From Sorghum bicolor (Eukaryota > Streptophyta > Magnoliopsida > Poales > Poaceae): a stretch of 64,000 nt of DNA. This document shows, in pieces, positions 54,299-64,000 of the stretch; the stretch's first letter is position 1; every line of letters begins with the position of its first letter. Both the position numbers and the translations under genes were made by a program. The notes under the pieces are model-generated. The model searched no databases, was not told the origin of the DNA, and saw only the letters and a list, made by a program, of their open reading frames with translations. The DNA lies in assembly GCF_000003195.3 (NCBI RefSeq), contig NC_012872.2, forward strand, positions 22,055,915 to 22,119,914, in the 5' to 3' direction.

Positions 54299-57200
54299 AT
54301 GGCGAAGAGCGACTCCAGGAAGAGGGCCGAACTGATGGCCAAGGAATGGAAGAAGTCTCGCAGCACCACAAAATCTCTTGGTGACCTCGTCGATATGGGG
54401 CTTCTGCACGGCGCAGAGCTCGGCGGCTGGAGGGCACCGGAGGGGGAGAGCTACCCCGACCCTCGCGCCGGTGAGATCGTCGTTTTTGAAGATTTCGTTA
54501 AGAGAGGCTTTGGTGTTCCTGTTCATCCTTTTCTTCAAGGTCTTCTTTTGTACTATGAGATCGGGATTTGCAATCTGCACCCGAACTCAATTCTCCTTAT
54601 TTCCACCTTCATCCATCTGTGCGAGGCCTATGTTGGCATAGAGCCGCACTTCGACCTTTTCCGGTATCTTTTCTGCTTGAGGAAGAAGGGAGCAGTTGGA
54701 GGCTCCAAGGTTGCAGGTGGAGTATACCTCAACCTTCGTGATGGGATGAAGAATCGCTACCTGCACTGCCCATGGAACACTTCCTTGACCGAATGGTACA
54801 GGAAGTGGTTCTACATCAGGGAGGAACCGGGCAGCTCCACGTTCTGCGACGTGGGATACGTTCCCGAGAAGAGGGCGAGCTGGACCGACCGCCCGGAGTT
54901 CGACGGTCCAGTGGCGGATCTCATGAAGCTGATCGACTGGTCGCGCCTAGACGGGCTTGGCGTGGTCGGCAACTTCATTTGCCGCCGGGTGATGCCCTGC
55001 CAGAAGAGGGTGCACTCGGCGTACGAGTATGCCGGAAGCGCAGATCCGACCAGGATGCGGTCGGAGATCTTGGAGAAAGCGGAGGTACAACAGCTGTTGG
55101 ACGAGCTGTTTAACTTCGCGGACGGGGGCTTCATCCGTGGCAGTGATCGGGTGCAAGCCTTCAAGTTAGGACGACCAGCACCAAAGGTATGTAGCAGATT
55201 CTGTTTGATCATTCATATATCGTCTGCAGTTGACTCATCTCTGTTGCTTTTGCAGGTCGGTGATGTCGACCGGTGCGCAGTGTATGTATCACTAGCACCG
55301 GGGATGGAAGATCCTGTGGGAGAGGTCCTGCCAGAGGAGGACGCTGCTCGGTGTACTCATTACACCAGCAGTGAGGAAGACCGAGCCCGCCCCGTCCCGA
55401 CCTCCGAGGAGAGGGTAGCGGGGAAAAGGCCATTGCCGGCAGATCCCTTGCCGACACCGGAGCTGCCGGCAGATCTACCGGCGGAGAGCAGCCAAGCACC
55501 GAAGCGTCGTCGGCTCGTGCGGATCGTCGTCGACGACGACGACGAGGAGGCTGCGCCGTCATTGGTCCGACGACCTCGGAGCCGCCCAGACACTGCGCCG
55601 GTCGCCACTGATCGAGTGGCCAGCGGCGCCGCTGCCCCGCAAGTTGTCGAGACGGGGGCACAGGTGCCGACCGGCCGGGCGAGGAGGAGGTTCACCGCGA
55701 CCCACCGTCGGTCAGACCTGTAAGTGTTCGACTTACGTATTTTGGACTCCTCTTTTTTTTTAACTTTTGTTCCTGTAGTGCGGCATCGGATGTCGACCCT
55801 GGTCAAACTGCCAGCCAGGGAACGGGCGAGCCTGCCCGCGGTTCTGGGGATGCGGCCCCCCAGACCATAGAGCAGCCAACAGCTGCAGTCGTGCCTGGGA
55901 GCACCGAGGGGCTCCCGAGCGCGGCGCCGACTACAACAAGCAGCCCGACCAGGGCTGGAGAGGCTCCCCCAACTGACTCCTCGGAGAAGGGAAGATCTCC
56001 GACCGCTCCTCCTGCCGGGGGGAGTGAAGTCCCCCCGCCGCCCCGAGCAGGAGCCTCTTCGGCTGCGGGCTCCCCAGGTCTGGTCCAAGGGCCAGTAATG
56101 CCTGGGACCACCACCGGGGGTGACGCAGCACAGGAGGAGGAAACCCGGGCGGCCTCCGATGACGAGGTGGAGGAGATCGAGGGTCGTCCCCGTGATGGCC
56201 GCCAACACGTGTATGTGTGGCGCCAACGCGGGGATCACTTTATCGGTCATGAGGAGCTCGCCGAGACCGAAGAGGCCGCCAGGGTGGAGCGCGCAGCCAA
56301 GCGCCTTGTCGACGAAGTCAAGGTAAGCAGCTTTTTGTACTGCTGCGCATTCTTTTGCCTTGTCTTGCTTGATCGTTATATGCTTGCTTTGTAGGACGTA
56401 ATGAAAACGGCGAAGTACCGGAAACGGTGCTTTGACCAGATAGAAGGCGTCATGGCCGAGAACAAGGCCCTTGCCGCGGAGGTAGACCGGTTGCGGGCGG
56501 AGGTCGGGGAGAAGGTGGTCGAGATGAGTGCCGAAAAGGAGCGTCGTCTCGACCTCGCTCGTCGTCTGGCCGACCAGTACCGGCTGCAGGAATGTTAGTC
56601 ACACGCTCCGAGCAGTTTCGCGTACTTGTATAGTTTGCTTTGCTGACCAGTTTAGGATTCACGCAGACTTGGAGGAGGAGGTGGCGAGCCTCCAACAAGA
56701 GAGGGAGCAGCTCAGCCAACAGCTCGCCGGTGCGCAGGAGTCCGGGCGGCGAGCAGAAGAGGAATTGGGTCGAAAAGACCGGGAGTTAGCTGGTAATGGG
56801 TGCCGCCTTGTTGGTTGCTGCCTGCCCCTTTGCTTGTCTGGTATGCCGAAAGTAACGTTTCGTTTCGTTTGCAGTGCTCAAGGTGAACACCAAAAAGCAC
56901 CTGGATGACCTGATCAAGGACCGGGACTCCTGGAAGGCCAACTGTTGCAGGATCTGGAAAGGAGTGTCCCCGGTCCTAGACCTGATCAGTCCCGAGCTCC
57001 CGGAGAGCCAGCCCCGCGCGCTGCAGTTGACCCCGGTCGAGAAGGCGCAACGGGCGTGGGACTGGCTCCAGCAGTTTGTGAAGGACGCCGGGGAGTTTGC
57101 CGGCGCGCACGTCCTCAGCATGGTGCGCGCCCACTACCCCCTGGTCGACTTGAGCAGGCTGGAGAAGGGGTACCCGAAGGAAGTCGGCCCACAGGAAGCG

Positions 57201-57449
57201 GACGAACTTCGGGGTAATCTGCTGGACTTGTCGTCGACGGTGATTGGCGACATCAATCTGTGTGGAACGGCCACTCCTCCAGACCAGCCGAGCTCAGATA
57301 GGTCGGCCAGGGAGTTGTCGGGCACGTCCGTTGCGGGAGATGGGCGGTCGACGCCTGCGGTCTCGACCAGCCAGGCGCCGGTGGCCCCGACCCCTTCGTC
57401 CGGGCAGCAGGGCCAGGCGGGTGATCAGCCCGAGCAGCTAGGCCAATAA
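54299..57449 (+). CDS. Antisense gene of the Tat element (plant transposon-type protein with coiled coil), six exons
   Basis: Exons by GT-AG borders: 54299-55186, 55256 to about 55721, about 55779-56321, about 56395-56593, about 56668-56792, and about 56875-57449 (stop TAA). The start is MAKSDSRKRAELMAKEWKK. Exon 1 holds the conserved globular part typical of 'putative gypsy-type transposon' proteins (PF04195-like): GVPVHPFLQGLLLYYEIGIC, NPHSILL-type NLHPNSILLISTF and WNTSLTEWYRKWFYIREE. The middle exons are proline/serine/acid-rich with a basic KRRRLVR. The exons from 56395 form a coiled coil (ENKALAAEVDRLRAEV, EEEVASLQQEREQLSQQL). Tat elements such as Grande are known to carry an antisense ORF here. 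Its role is unknown. The frame is open in all exons while gag-pol on the other strand is broken. Confidence 0.78.
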
Positions 57450-57726
57450 AGTAGTCTGTAGGAATAGACTAGTGTTTGCCCGTCAGGGTATTTATTGTAA
57501 ACTTTTTATGTAAAGTTTGTAATAAAGTTTGCTTTTTGTCATGACTGTTGTTTTGAGCGCTGTAAGAATATCTGAGTGACGTGTCACCGCATTTGTCTTG
57601 GTTGTCGCTAAGAGCATCCGTTGCAGGAGTTTTGCCAAGTGCTGTGTGTGACAAGGTATGGGCCAAAAATAGAGAATTTCATTATCAAAAATTATAAGAT
57701 ACTTACAAAAGAAAGTCATTAAAACT
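57450..57726. other. Convergent gap between the antisense gene and pol
   Basis: AATAAA signals for the antisense gene lie at 57446-57451 and 57521-57526. No coding sequence is seen. Confidence 0.5.
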
Positions 57727-59036
57727 TTATGGATAGAAACGTCGCAGTTTGTCGATGTGCCAAGAGTTAGGCACTCGTGTTCCGTCTGGGTATGCCAATC
57801 TGTAGGACGTAGGTCGTGTGACCTCGGTCACCACGAAGGGTCCTTCCCAGGGGGTGGATAGCTTGTGCATTCCCTCCTGGCTTGTTTTCCATCGAAGCAC
57901 CAGATCGCCGACCACGAAGGAACGGTCCTTGACATTCCTGTTGTAGTATCGCCTGACTGCTGCGAGATATTTTGCTGTTCGGAGACACGAAACTAAACGC
58001 TTTTCCTCCATGCAATTGATTTCGAGTTCTCTGGCGTTGTCGGCGGTCGCCTGGTCGAAATGCTCGATTCTAGGAGATCCGAAGTGTATGTCAGACGGCA
58101 AGACCGCCTCTGCACCGTACACCATGAAGTAGGGAGACACCCCTGTGTTTCGACTGGTCTGAGTTCGGAGGCCCCAGACCACTGCCGGCAACTCTTTCAT
58201 CCATCGACCGGGTGCTCTGTCGTTTTCGGTGTACAACCTTTTCTTTAGGGCGTCGACGATCATTCCATTAGCACGTTCAACTTGACCGTTGGCACGTGGA
58301 TGTGCCACTGACACATATTTTATGACTATGCCTCTGTCATCGCAGAAATCCCAAAAAGTGGTGCCAGTAAACTGAGTGCCCAGGTCGGTGATTATGCTGT
58401 TCGGGATGCCGAATCTGTGTATGATTTGATTGAGGAACTCCACAGCCTTCTCGGAGGTTGCCTTGACCAGGGGCATGTATTCAATCCACTTGGAGAACTT
58501 GTCGATTAACACGAAGACAAACTTGAAGTTGCCCGGGGCTGGTTTAAATGGTCCGATCATGTCAAGCCCCCAGCAAGCAAAGGGCCAAGACGACGGGATG
58601 GTTTGAATTTCATGGGCAGGTACGTGGGTCCTCTTAGCGAAAAACTGACATCCTTCGCAATGCCGAACCAGTTTTTCTGCATCGCCGACCGCGGTTGGCC
58701 AATAAAAACCTGCTCGGAAAGCCTTTCCGACCAGCGTTCTAGATGCGGCGTGGTTGCCGCAGGATCCGGCGTGTATGTCCTCCAAGAGCTTGATACCATC
58801 ATCTTGGAGTATGCACTTGAGCAGTACCTCGGAGCTTGCGTTTTTCCGCATGAGTTTTCCGTCGACCAGGATGTAGTTCTTTGATCGTCGGATGAGGCGC
58901 TCGTTCTCTGTTTTGTCCTGAAAGCCTGTCCCGTCTGATATGTATTTGATGAACGGGGTACGCCAGTCACGCCCACCGGTTGTCGGAGTGGCGTCATCTA
59001 TGAGCATTGCCTCGGTGGGTTGCTTGTCGACCAGGG
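57727..59036 (-). pseudogene. Integrase of the right Tat element (pol 3' part, in shifted frame)
   Basis: The frame is open from about 59036 to the stop at 57727. The HHCC zinc finger region reads HAGSCGNHAASRTLVGKAF and RHCEGCQFFAK. The catalytic core has WGLDMIGPFKP, ITDLGTQFTGTTFWDF and PRANGQVERANG (DDE triad visible; a leucine replaces the usual asparagine of TDNGTQF). The C-terminal part ends RVPNSWHIDKLRRFYP. No chromodomain is present, as expected for Tat. It joins the RT/RNase H frame through a run of seven C (plus-strand G7 at 59034-59040), where the frame shifts. Confidence 0.88.
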
Positions 59037-60916
59037 GGGGCTTACGCTCGGCTCATGGATGTCTTGGACGAAAATACCCCGCGGGATTTGGGCCCGAGAT
59101 GAGCCTAACTTTGACAACGCATCTGCTGCTTGGTTCTTATCCCGGACCACGTGGATGTACTCTATGCCATAGAAGTTAGTTTCCCATTTGCGAATTTCTT
59201 TGCAGTAGAGATCCATCTTCTCGTGGGTTGCGTCCCACTCCTTGTTGAGCTGGTTGATGACCAGAGCGGAGTCGCCGTAGACATAGAGGCGCTTGACCCC
59301 CAGTTCAACGGCTAGTCGTATGCCATGTAAGCATGCTTCGTATTCGGCGACATTGTTTGACGCCGGGAAAAGGATCCGAAGGACGTAACGGAGTTTGTCC
59401 TTGTTAGGTGATACGAACAATATCCCAGCGCCTGCACCGTTGATGTTCAAGGACCCATCAAAGAACATAGACCAGTGGTCTGAGACATCTGGAACAGAAG
59501 GCTCGTTGAGATCCGTCCATTCGGCAATGAAATCGACCAGGGCTTGAGACTTAACAGTGGTGCGACTCTGGAAATCTAGGGAAAATGGACATAATTCCAT
59601 TGCCCATTTCACGATTCTGCCATTGGCGTCCTTATTGCGCAGGATGTCCCCGAGAGGAAAGCTGGTTGTCACCAGGACTCGATGGCCGTCGAAGTAATGC
59701 TTTAGCTTTCTTGACGTTATCAGGATGGCGTATATAAGCTTCTGTATTTGTGGGTACCTGGCCTTGGATTCGTTTAAAACTTCGCTTATGAAGTAAACGG
59801 GCCTCTGGACTTTGAAGGCGTGACCTGGTTCATCTCGCTCGACCACTATTGCCGTGGAAACAACCCTGTCGGTTGCAGCAATGTAAAGGAGTAGGTCTTC
59901 ATTGGGCTGAGGCGCTGTAAGGACAGGCGGTGAGGTGAGGAAGGTCTTAAGCTGAGTGAACGCAGTGTCGGCTTCCTCTGTCCAAGAGAATTTTTCTGAC
60001 GCTTTCAATAGTTTGAAGAAAGGGAGGCCTTTTTCTCCCAGCCTTGAGATGAAACGACTGAGGGCGGCCATGCATCCGGTTAGCTTCTGAATATCCTTGA
60101 CGTTCTTCGGTGGTCGCATGTCGAGTACGGCTTTGACTTTTGAAGGGTTTGGTCGTATGCCGTCGCGACTGACGACGTTGCCGAGCAGTAGACCGGAAGG
60201 AACGCCGAAAATGCATTTCTTGGGGTTGAGCTTCCACTTGTACCTATTGAGTGCCTTGAAGGTTCGGTCTAAGTTGTCGATTAAGGTGCTCGCGCCCCTT
60301 GTTTTTACGACCACGTCGTCCACATAGGCCTCGACGAGGTCATCGCGAATCTCGTCGTGGAGGCATTGCTGGATGGCCCTTTGATAAGTGGCCCCGGCGT
60401 TTTTAAGTCCGAAAGACATGGTAGTGTAACAGTATGCGCCGAAGGGTGTGATGAAGGATGTTTTGATCTGATCTTCTTCCTTTAACGAGATCTGGTGATA
60501 ACCAGAGTAGCAATCTAGAAAGGAGAGGAGTTCGCATCCGGCCGTTGAGTCGACCACCTCGTCGATGCGAGGAAGACCAAAAGGATCTTTAGGACAGTGT
60601 TTGTTGAGATCGGTGTAATCAACGCACATTCTCCATTCATTATTCTTTTTGCGTACAAGAACCGGATTGGCGAGCCAATCGGGAAGATACACTTCTTTTA
60701 TGAATCCGGCTGCTAGAAGCCGTGTTATTTCTGTCCTAATAGCCTCCTTTTTGTCACGAGCGAACCGTCGCAGTCTTTGCTTGATTGGTCTTGCGGTCTT
60801 CGAGACATTTAAGGAGTGCTCGATCAGGTTTCGTGGGACACCGGGCATGTCTGCGGGTTTCCATGCGAAAACGCTCACGTTGTCCCTTAGAAACCTGACG
60901 AGCGCGTCTTCCTATT
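58998..60916 (-). pseudogene. Reverse transcriptase and double RNase H of the right Tat element
   Basis: RT motifs are [44 protein letters not shown] and the catalytic [10 protein letters not shown] first RNase H-like part ([20 protein letters not shown]) has lost the usual catalytic aspartates. A second RNase H follows with intact-looking acids: [28 protein letters not shown] and [14 protein letters not shown] dual RNase H with an archaeal-type second domain is an established trait of the Tat lineage. An in-frame TAG near 60914-60916 cuts this part from protease, and the frame ends at 58998 by the C7 shift before integrase. Confidence 0.88.
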
Positions 60917-61019
60917 TTGGATCCAGGTTAGCCCCGATGAGGGCTGTCTTCTCGGGGTTGCCTTCGACCAGCTGCACTTCTTTGTACTCCTTGGATTTCG
61001 AATTCTTTCTGGCTGTCTC

Positions 61020-61460
61020 CTGCTCAGGTAATCAGAGCTGGTCGGGAGGCAGCTGTGCGGCTTGGTTTGCTGTTTCCGCCATGCGGATCGAGAGGTCAAT
61101 TGCCTCGGTGATCTTGAAGCTTTCTTCTTCGCAGGTGTACGCAGTGTAGACGTTGCCTCTGATGGTTAGGACACCCTTCTCCGTGGGCATCTTAAGGACT
61201 AGGTATGAGTAGTGCGGGACTGCCATGAACTTTGTCAGCGATGGGCGGCCCAGTATGGCGTGGTAGGTCCCGTCGAAATCCGTGACTACGAAGTTGATGA
61301 ACTCCGTCCGGAAGTGATCGGGTGTGCCGAATTGGACAGGCAATGTTATCTGTCCGAGGGGGACCGAACTTTGACCTGGCAAAACCCCCCAGAATTGGGC
61401 GTCGTAAGGTTTTAGTTGTGCCGGTGATATCTTGAGGGCGGGCAGGCTGTTGCGGAAGAG
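61020..61460 (-). pseudogene. Protease region of the right Tat element, frameshifted
   Basis: The minus strand carries retropepsin-type motifs: FGTPDHFRTEFINFVVTDF, then HAILGRPSLTKF at about 61230-61270. The active-site segment (VLVDGE at the gag ORF end, about 61475) is followed by a 1 bp shift, so the active-site aspartate and the rest of the fold are in different frames. An in-frame TGA at about 61033 follows QLPPDQL. The family protein cuts Gag-Pol in particles. Confidence 0.75.
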
Positions 61461-64000
61461 GATGTCGATGGAGCTTCCCCGTCCACGAGCACGCGCTCGA
61501 ATCTGATGCTATTGATGCAGGGATCAAGAATCAGTGGGAAACGACCCGGCTCTGGGATAGCGGCCCACTGGTCCTTCCTGCTGAACGAGATCTCCCTGTG
61601 GGACCACGCGGGAAATTTTGGATCTGCGATCAGCCCGTCCGTGCTGTCTATGTTGAGGCAGGCTCTCTTTAACAGCTTTCTTTCTCGCTTGGACTCAGTG
61701 GAGACCTTGCCCCCGAAAATGGAGTGGACCACGTCGGTGGGGCTGACGTATTGGTGTCGGGGGTCCCTGTCTTGGTCCTCATCCTCATCTTCGTGGTCGT
61801 GCCCGTCGCGTTTGTTATTTTTCTTGGCGGAGTCCTCTTGGGCGGCCCGCCGTGTATAGATACTTTTGAGGACGCGACACTCTTCCATGGTATGGTTAGA
61901 CTTTGGGTGTAGCTGGCACGGTCCCTTCAACGTTTTGTTGTAGTCGTCTTGGTAGTCCCGTCGTCCGTTGGGACGTTTGACCGTATTTACTTCGTGGTCG
62001 TATTCACGAGGGCGCTTTCCTCTGAAGTCGTCGCGGCTGTCGCGCCGCCGATCCCAACCCTCTCGGTGATCGCGGTTGTCGGAGCGGCGGTGATTTCTGT
62101 TGTCGTAGCGACCACGACCGTCATCTCGCCGAGAAGGCTGGTCGGGGCCTCTCGCGTCGTCTCGGATTAGTTTTTCTGCGTCATCAGCATCGGCGTAGTT
62201 TTTAGCCGTGGCGAGGAGCTCTGCTACCGTTGATGGGCGCTTACGCAACAGCTTGTTCCTCAGCGCTTCATGGAAACGCAAGCCCTTGATAAAGGCTGAT
62301 ATGGCCTCGTCATGAGAAATCTTCGGGATTTTGAGGCGCATATCCGAGAATCGTCGGATGTAATCGCGCAGAGGTTCATTCTTCCTGTCTCTTATCCTTT
62401 CAAGGTCATACTTGTTTCCGGGCTGCTCGCATGTGGCGATGAAGTTGTCGATGAAAGCCTGTCGTAGCTCTTCCCAAGAGTCGAAGGAGTCCTCGGGCAA
62501 GCCGAGAAGCCACTGATGACCAGCCTGGTCGAGGACTACGGGGAAGTAGTTAGCCATGACGTGCTCATCTCCTACCGCTGATCGGACGGCAATTTCATAG
62601 AGAGTGATCCAGTTCTCTGGATTTTCCTTGCCGTCGTATTTTTTAAGTTTTTCGAGCTTGAAATTGCGGGACCACACGACCTGGCGGAGGTGTGAGGAGA
62701 ACTGCCTTAGGCCCGGAGGACCGTGGGTCGCATCGTACTCGATGCGGCGCAGGTTTTCGTGGACTGCTCTCTCTGCGGCGCGCCTGTTGATGCGGTCCCG
62801 GGCATCTTTGCGAGGGATGTTGTGGCGGAGATCCCTGTGTTGATCTTCTTCTTCTTGGCCGCGTACGCGGTTCTCCTGGCGGCGGCCATCGGCGTCCCGA
62901 CCACCATCGTCGCGCCGTGAGTCCCCTCGACGGTTGTCGGGGGAGCGGCTGCGGTGACGCCTGCTGGGTGAGGCCCGGCTACGATTAGTCTGGTCGGAGG
63001 CGGCTTCCGTATAAGAGACGTCCTGGACTCTCTTGAGCAGAGTGGTTGTCTGTCCCATTGCGGCGATCAGGTGTGCTCGGATGCTGGTCCGGACTCCCTG
63101 GCATTCGGGGGTGTCAGGAAGCCGATCCAGGTTGGCCATGGCGACAGCCACGTTGGCGCTTGGCGTTTTGTAGACCGGCTGGTCCCCGACCATGTCAAAG
63201 GCATCGTTGAGGTTACTTGGTGGCATCTGTTGTTGCTCGTCCGCACGCCGTCGGGCGCGATCGGCGTTACGCTGTTCGCGGAGTTGCCTCTGGTCATCTG
63301 TTTCTCCGTCAACAGCCAGTTCGTCGGCGCTGACATTGAACATGATATCCCCTCGCCGGGGGGGGAATATCGGGAATCGGTCGAAACCCGGAGGGTGTGA
63401 AGGAAAATCCAGGCCGTAGCCCTCGTCTTCGGTGTTTATAACCTCGGTGGGGACGGAGCCGGTGCTTGAGTTGGTGCTGGAAACCTGGCCGTCCCGTAGC
63501 TCTCGGATAGTCACCATGTTGACATGGTGACGATTGTTCCTTGTCGGCGACCAGCCCGCTTTGCTGAAAACAGATTGGACGTGTTGTGAGTAAACAGAGG
63601 CCGAGTTGTTCAGGCCGCAAGGATAGTCTTCCTTTTTGAGCTCGACGGATCGTCCTGAGGGGGTTGAGGTTATCGTCAGGGACGTTCCCAGCCGTTCGTG
63701 TGTGGTGATACGAGTTGGCCGGCGGGATTTCGAAAAATCCGCTCGAGCAGCTTGGTCGGGCCGGCGCAGAACTCCATCTATTAGTTGGGAGACTTCGAGT
63801 AGCTTGGAGTCAGCGCGATCGAGCGCTTGGAGGAGGTCCGAGCAGTCGATCTCCTTTCCCTTGTAGAGTGGGAACGGTGGTCGGGAGCTTGGTGCCGTCA
63901 TGCGTGTGGTCGGAGACGGCGTGATCTCAGATTGGATCTGGATCTCTTTCGGAACCGTGGTCGCGAAGCCGCCGCTGCACGTCGTCCACGTGATCTGGCC
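61412..64000 (-). CDS. Gag of the right Tat element (5' end beyond the window)
   Basis: The frame is open from the right edge through 829 codons after the internal Met at 63901. The natural start should lie about 50 bp past the edge, judged from the related copy at 11890. The order is a low-complexity N-terminal part; an R/D-rich region; the retrotransposon gag core (NFKLEKLKKYDGKENPENWI, DSWEELRQAFIDNFIATCEQ, FIKGLRFHEALRNKLLRKRP) at about 62170-62680; a very basic R/D-repeat stretch; and a zinc-knuckle-like CQLHPKSNHTMEEC at about 61880-61925. Gag assembles the particle and binds element RNA. It is the best preserved sense-strand ORF of this copy. The frame runs into the protease active site before the 1 bp shift, so its end at 61412 is not natural. 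Confidence 0.85.
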   Translation of the reverse strand, partial: GQITWTTCSGGFATTVPKEIQIQSEITPSPTTRMTAPSSRPPFPLYKGKEIDCSDLLQALDRADSKLLEVSQLIDGVLRRPDQAARADFSKSRRPTRITTHERLGTSLTITSTPSGRSVELKKEDYPCGLNNSASVYSQHVQSVFSKAGWSPTRNNRHHVNMVTIRELRDGQVSSTNSSTGSVPTEVINTEDEGYGLDFPSHPPGFDRFPIFPPRRGDIMFNVSADELAVDGETDDQRQLREQRNADRARRRADEQQQMPPSNLNDAFDMVGDQPVYKTPSANVAVAMANLDRLPDTPECQGVRTSIRAHLIAAMGQTTTLLKRVQDVSYTEAASDQTNRSRASPSRRHRSRSPDNRRGDSRRDDGGRDADGRRQENRVRGQEEEDQHRDLRHNIPRKDARDRINRRAAERAVHENLRRIEYDATHGPPGLRQFSSHLRQVVWSRNFKLEKLKKYDGKENPENWITLYEIAVRSAVGDEHVMANYFPVVLDQAGHQWLLGLPEDSFDSWEELRQAFIDNFIATCEQPGNKYDLERIRDRKNEPLRDYIRRFSDMRLKIPKISHDEAISAFIKGLRFHEALRNKLLRKRPSTVAELLATAKNYADADDAEKLIRDDARGPDQPSRRDDGRGRYDNRNHRRSDNRDHREGWDRRRDSRDDFRGKRPREYDHEVNTVKRPNGRRDYQDDYNKTLKGPCQLHPKSNHTMEECRVLKSIYTRRAAQEDSAKKNNKRDGHDHEDEDEDQDRDPRHQYVSPTDVVHSIFGGKVSTESKRERKLLKRACLNIDSTDGLIADPKFPAWSHREISFSRKDQWAAIPEPGRFPLILDPCINSIRFERVLVDGEAPSTSSSATACPPSRYHRHN

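Larger units (their letters stand above)
52677..64000 (-). mobile_element. Tat-lineage gypsy element with antisense gene (right edge not reached)
   Basis: The 3' LTR is at 52677-53136. The internal region, read on the minus strand from the right edge, is gag (61412-64000), protease, RT with two RNase H domains, and integrase (ending 57727). A plus-strand multi-exon gene follows at 54299-57449, then a motif-rich leader to the LTR. Gag-pol order, LTR type and the antisense gene place it in the Tat lineage (related to RIRE2/Grande-type elements, family knowledge). It is of the same family as the copy at 10052-12392. The 5' LTR lies outside the window. Confidence 0.93.

Noticed and set aside
54811..56250. 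Minus-strand ORFs opposite the Tat antisense gene (up to 296 codons)
   Set aside because: They lie in GC-rich exons of the plus-strand gene, lack domain content and cross its introns. Shadow frames are the simplest explanation.
62604..63400. Plus-strand ORFs across Tat gag, such as 63071-63400
   Set aside because: They are mirror frames of the strong minus-strand gag ORF and have no features of their own.

Overview
The window is nuclear DNA from a grass, made almost entirely of nested transposable elements. The gypsy lineages (Tat-type with an antisense gene, Tekay-type chromovirus with 4.2 kb LTRs, Athila-like with an Asp-type primer site) and the En/Spm (CACTA) transposon are typical of gene-poor, pericentromeric-type DNA in a large Panicoid-like genome. 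The species cannot be named from sequence alone. No conserved single-copy host gene, rRNA or tRNA gene was recognised.

Layout. (1) 1-10051, minus strand: two head-to-tail copies of a non-autonomous Athila-like LTR element sharing the LTR at 3146-4361. They sit inside the gag of a Tat-lineage element, whose 5' part and 5' LTR remain at 10052-12392. (2) 12693-16795, plus strand: 5' part of a third Athila-like copy (element 3). (3) 16796-21495: AT-rich, self-similar DNA of unknown class. (4) 21496-23248 and 51734-52676, minus strand: a fourth Athila-like copy (element 4), split by a CACTA transposon. (5) 23249-51733: the CACTA element, about 14 kb once its own insert is removed. It carries a 13-exon TNP1-like (Transposase_24) gene on the minus strand, a broken TNP2 transposase gene on the plus strand, and a small intact two-exon gene of unknown function near its right end. 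(6) 29319-43787: a full Tekay-type chromovirus with a CCTAA target duplication, inserted between the two CACTA transposase genes. (7) 52677-64000, minus strand: a Tat-lineage gypsy element running off the right edge. It has gag-pol with a double RNase H and, between pol and the 3' LTR, a six-exon gene on the opposite strand.

Order of events by nesting. Element 4 is older than the CACTA, and the CACTA is older than the Tekay copy. Element 4 is also older than the right Tat element; the left Tat element is older than the Athila-like tandem. The Tekay LTRs differ by only about 30 substitutions in 4221 bp, so it is the youngest dated insertion.

Most coding regions carry stops or frameshifts, so few products could be made from here. 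The exceptions that still look open are the TNP1-like gene (apart from a doubtful first exon), the small CACTA passenger gene, Tekay ORF0, the Tat antisense gene, the 305-codon ORF next to the primer site of one Athila-like unit, and the visible part of the right-hand Tat gag.
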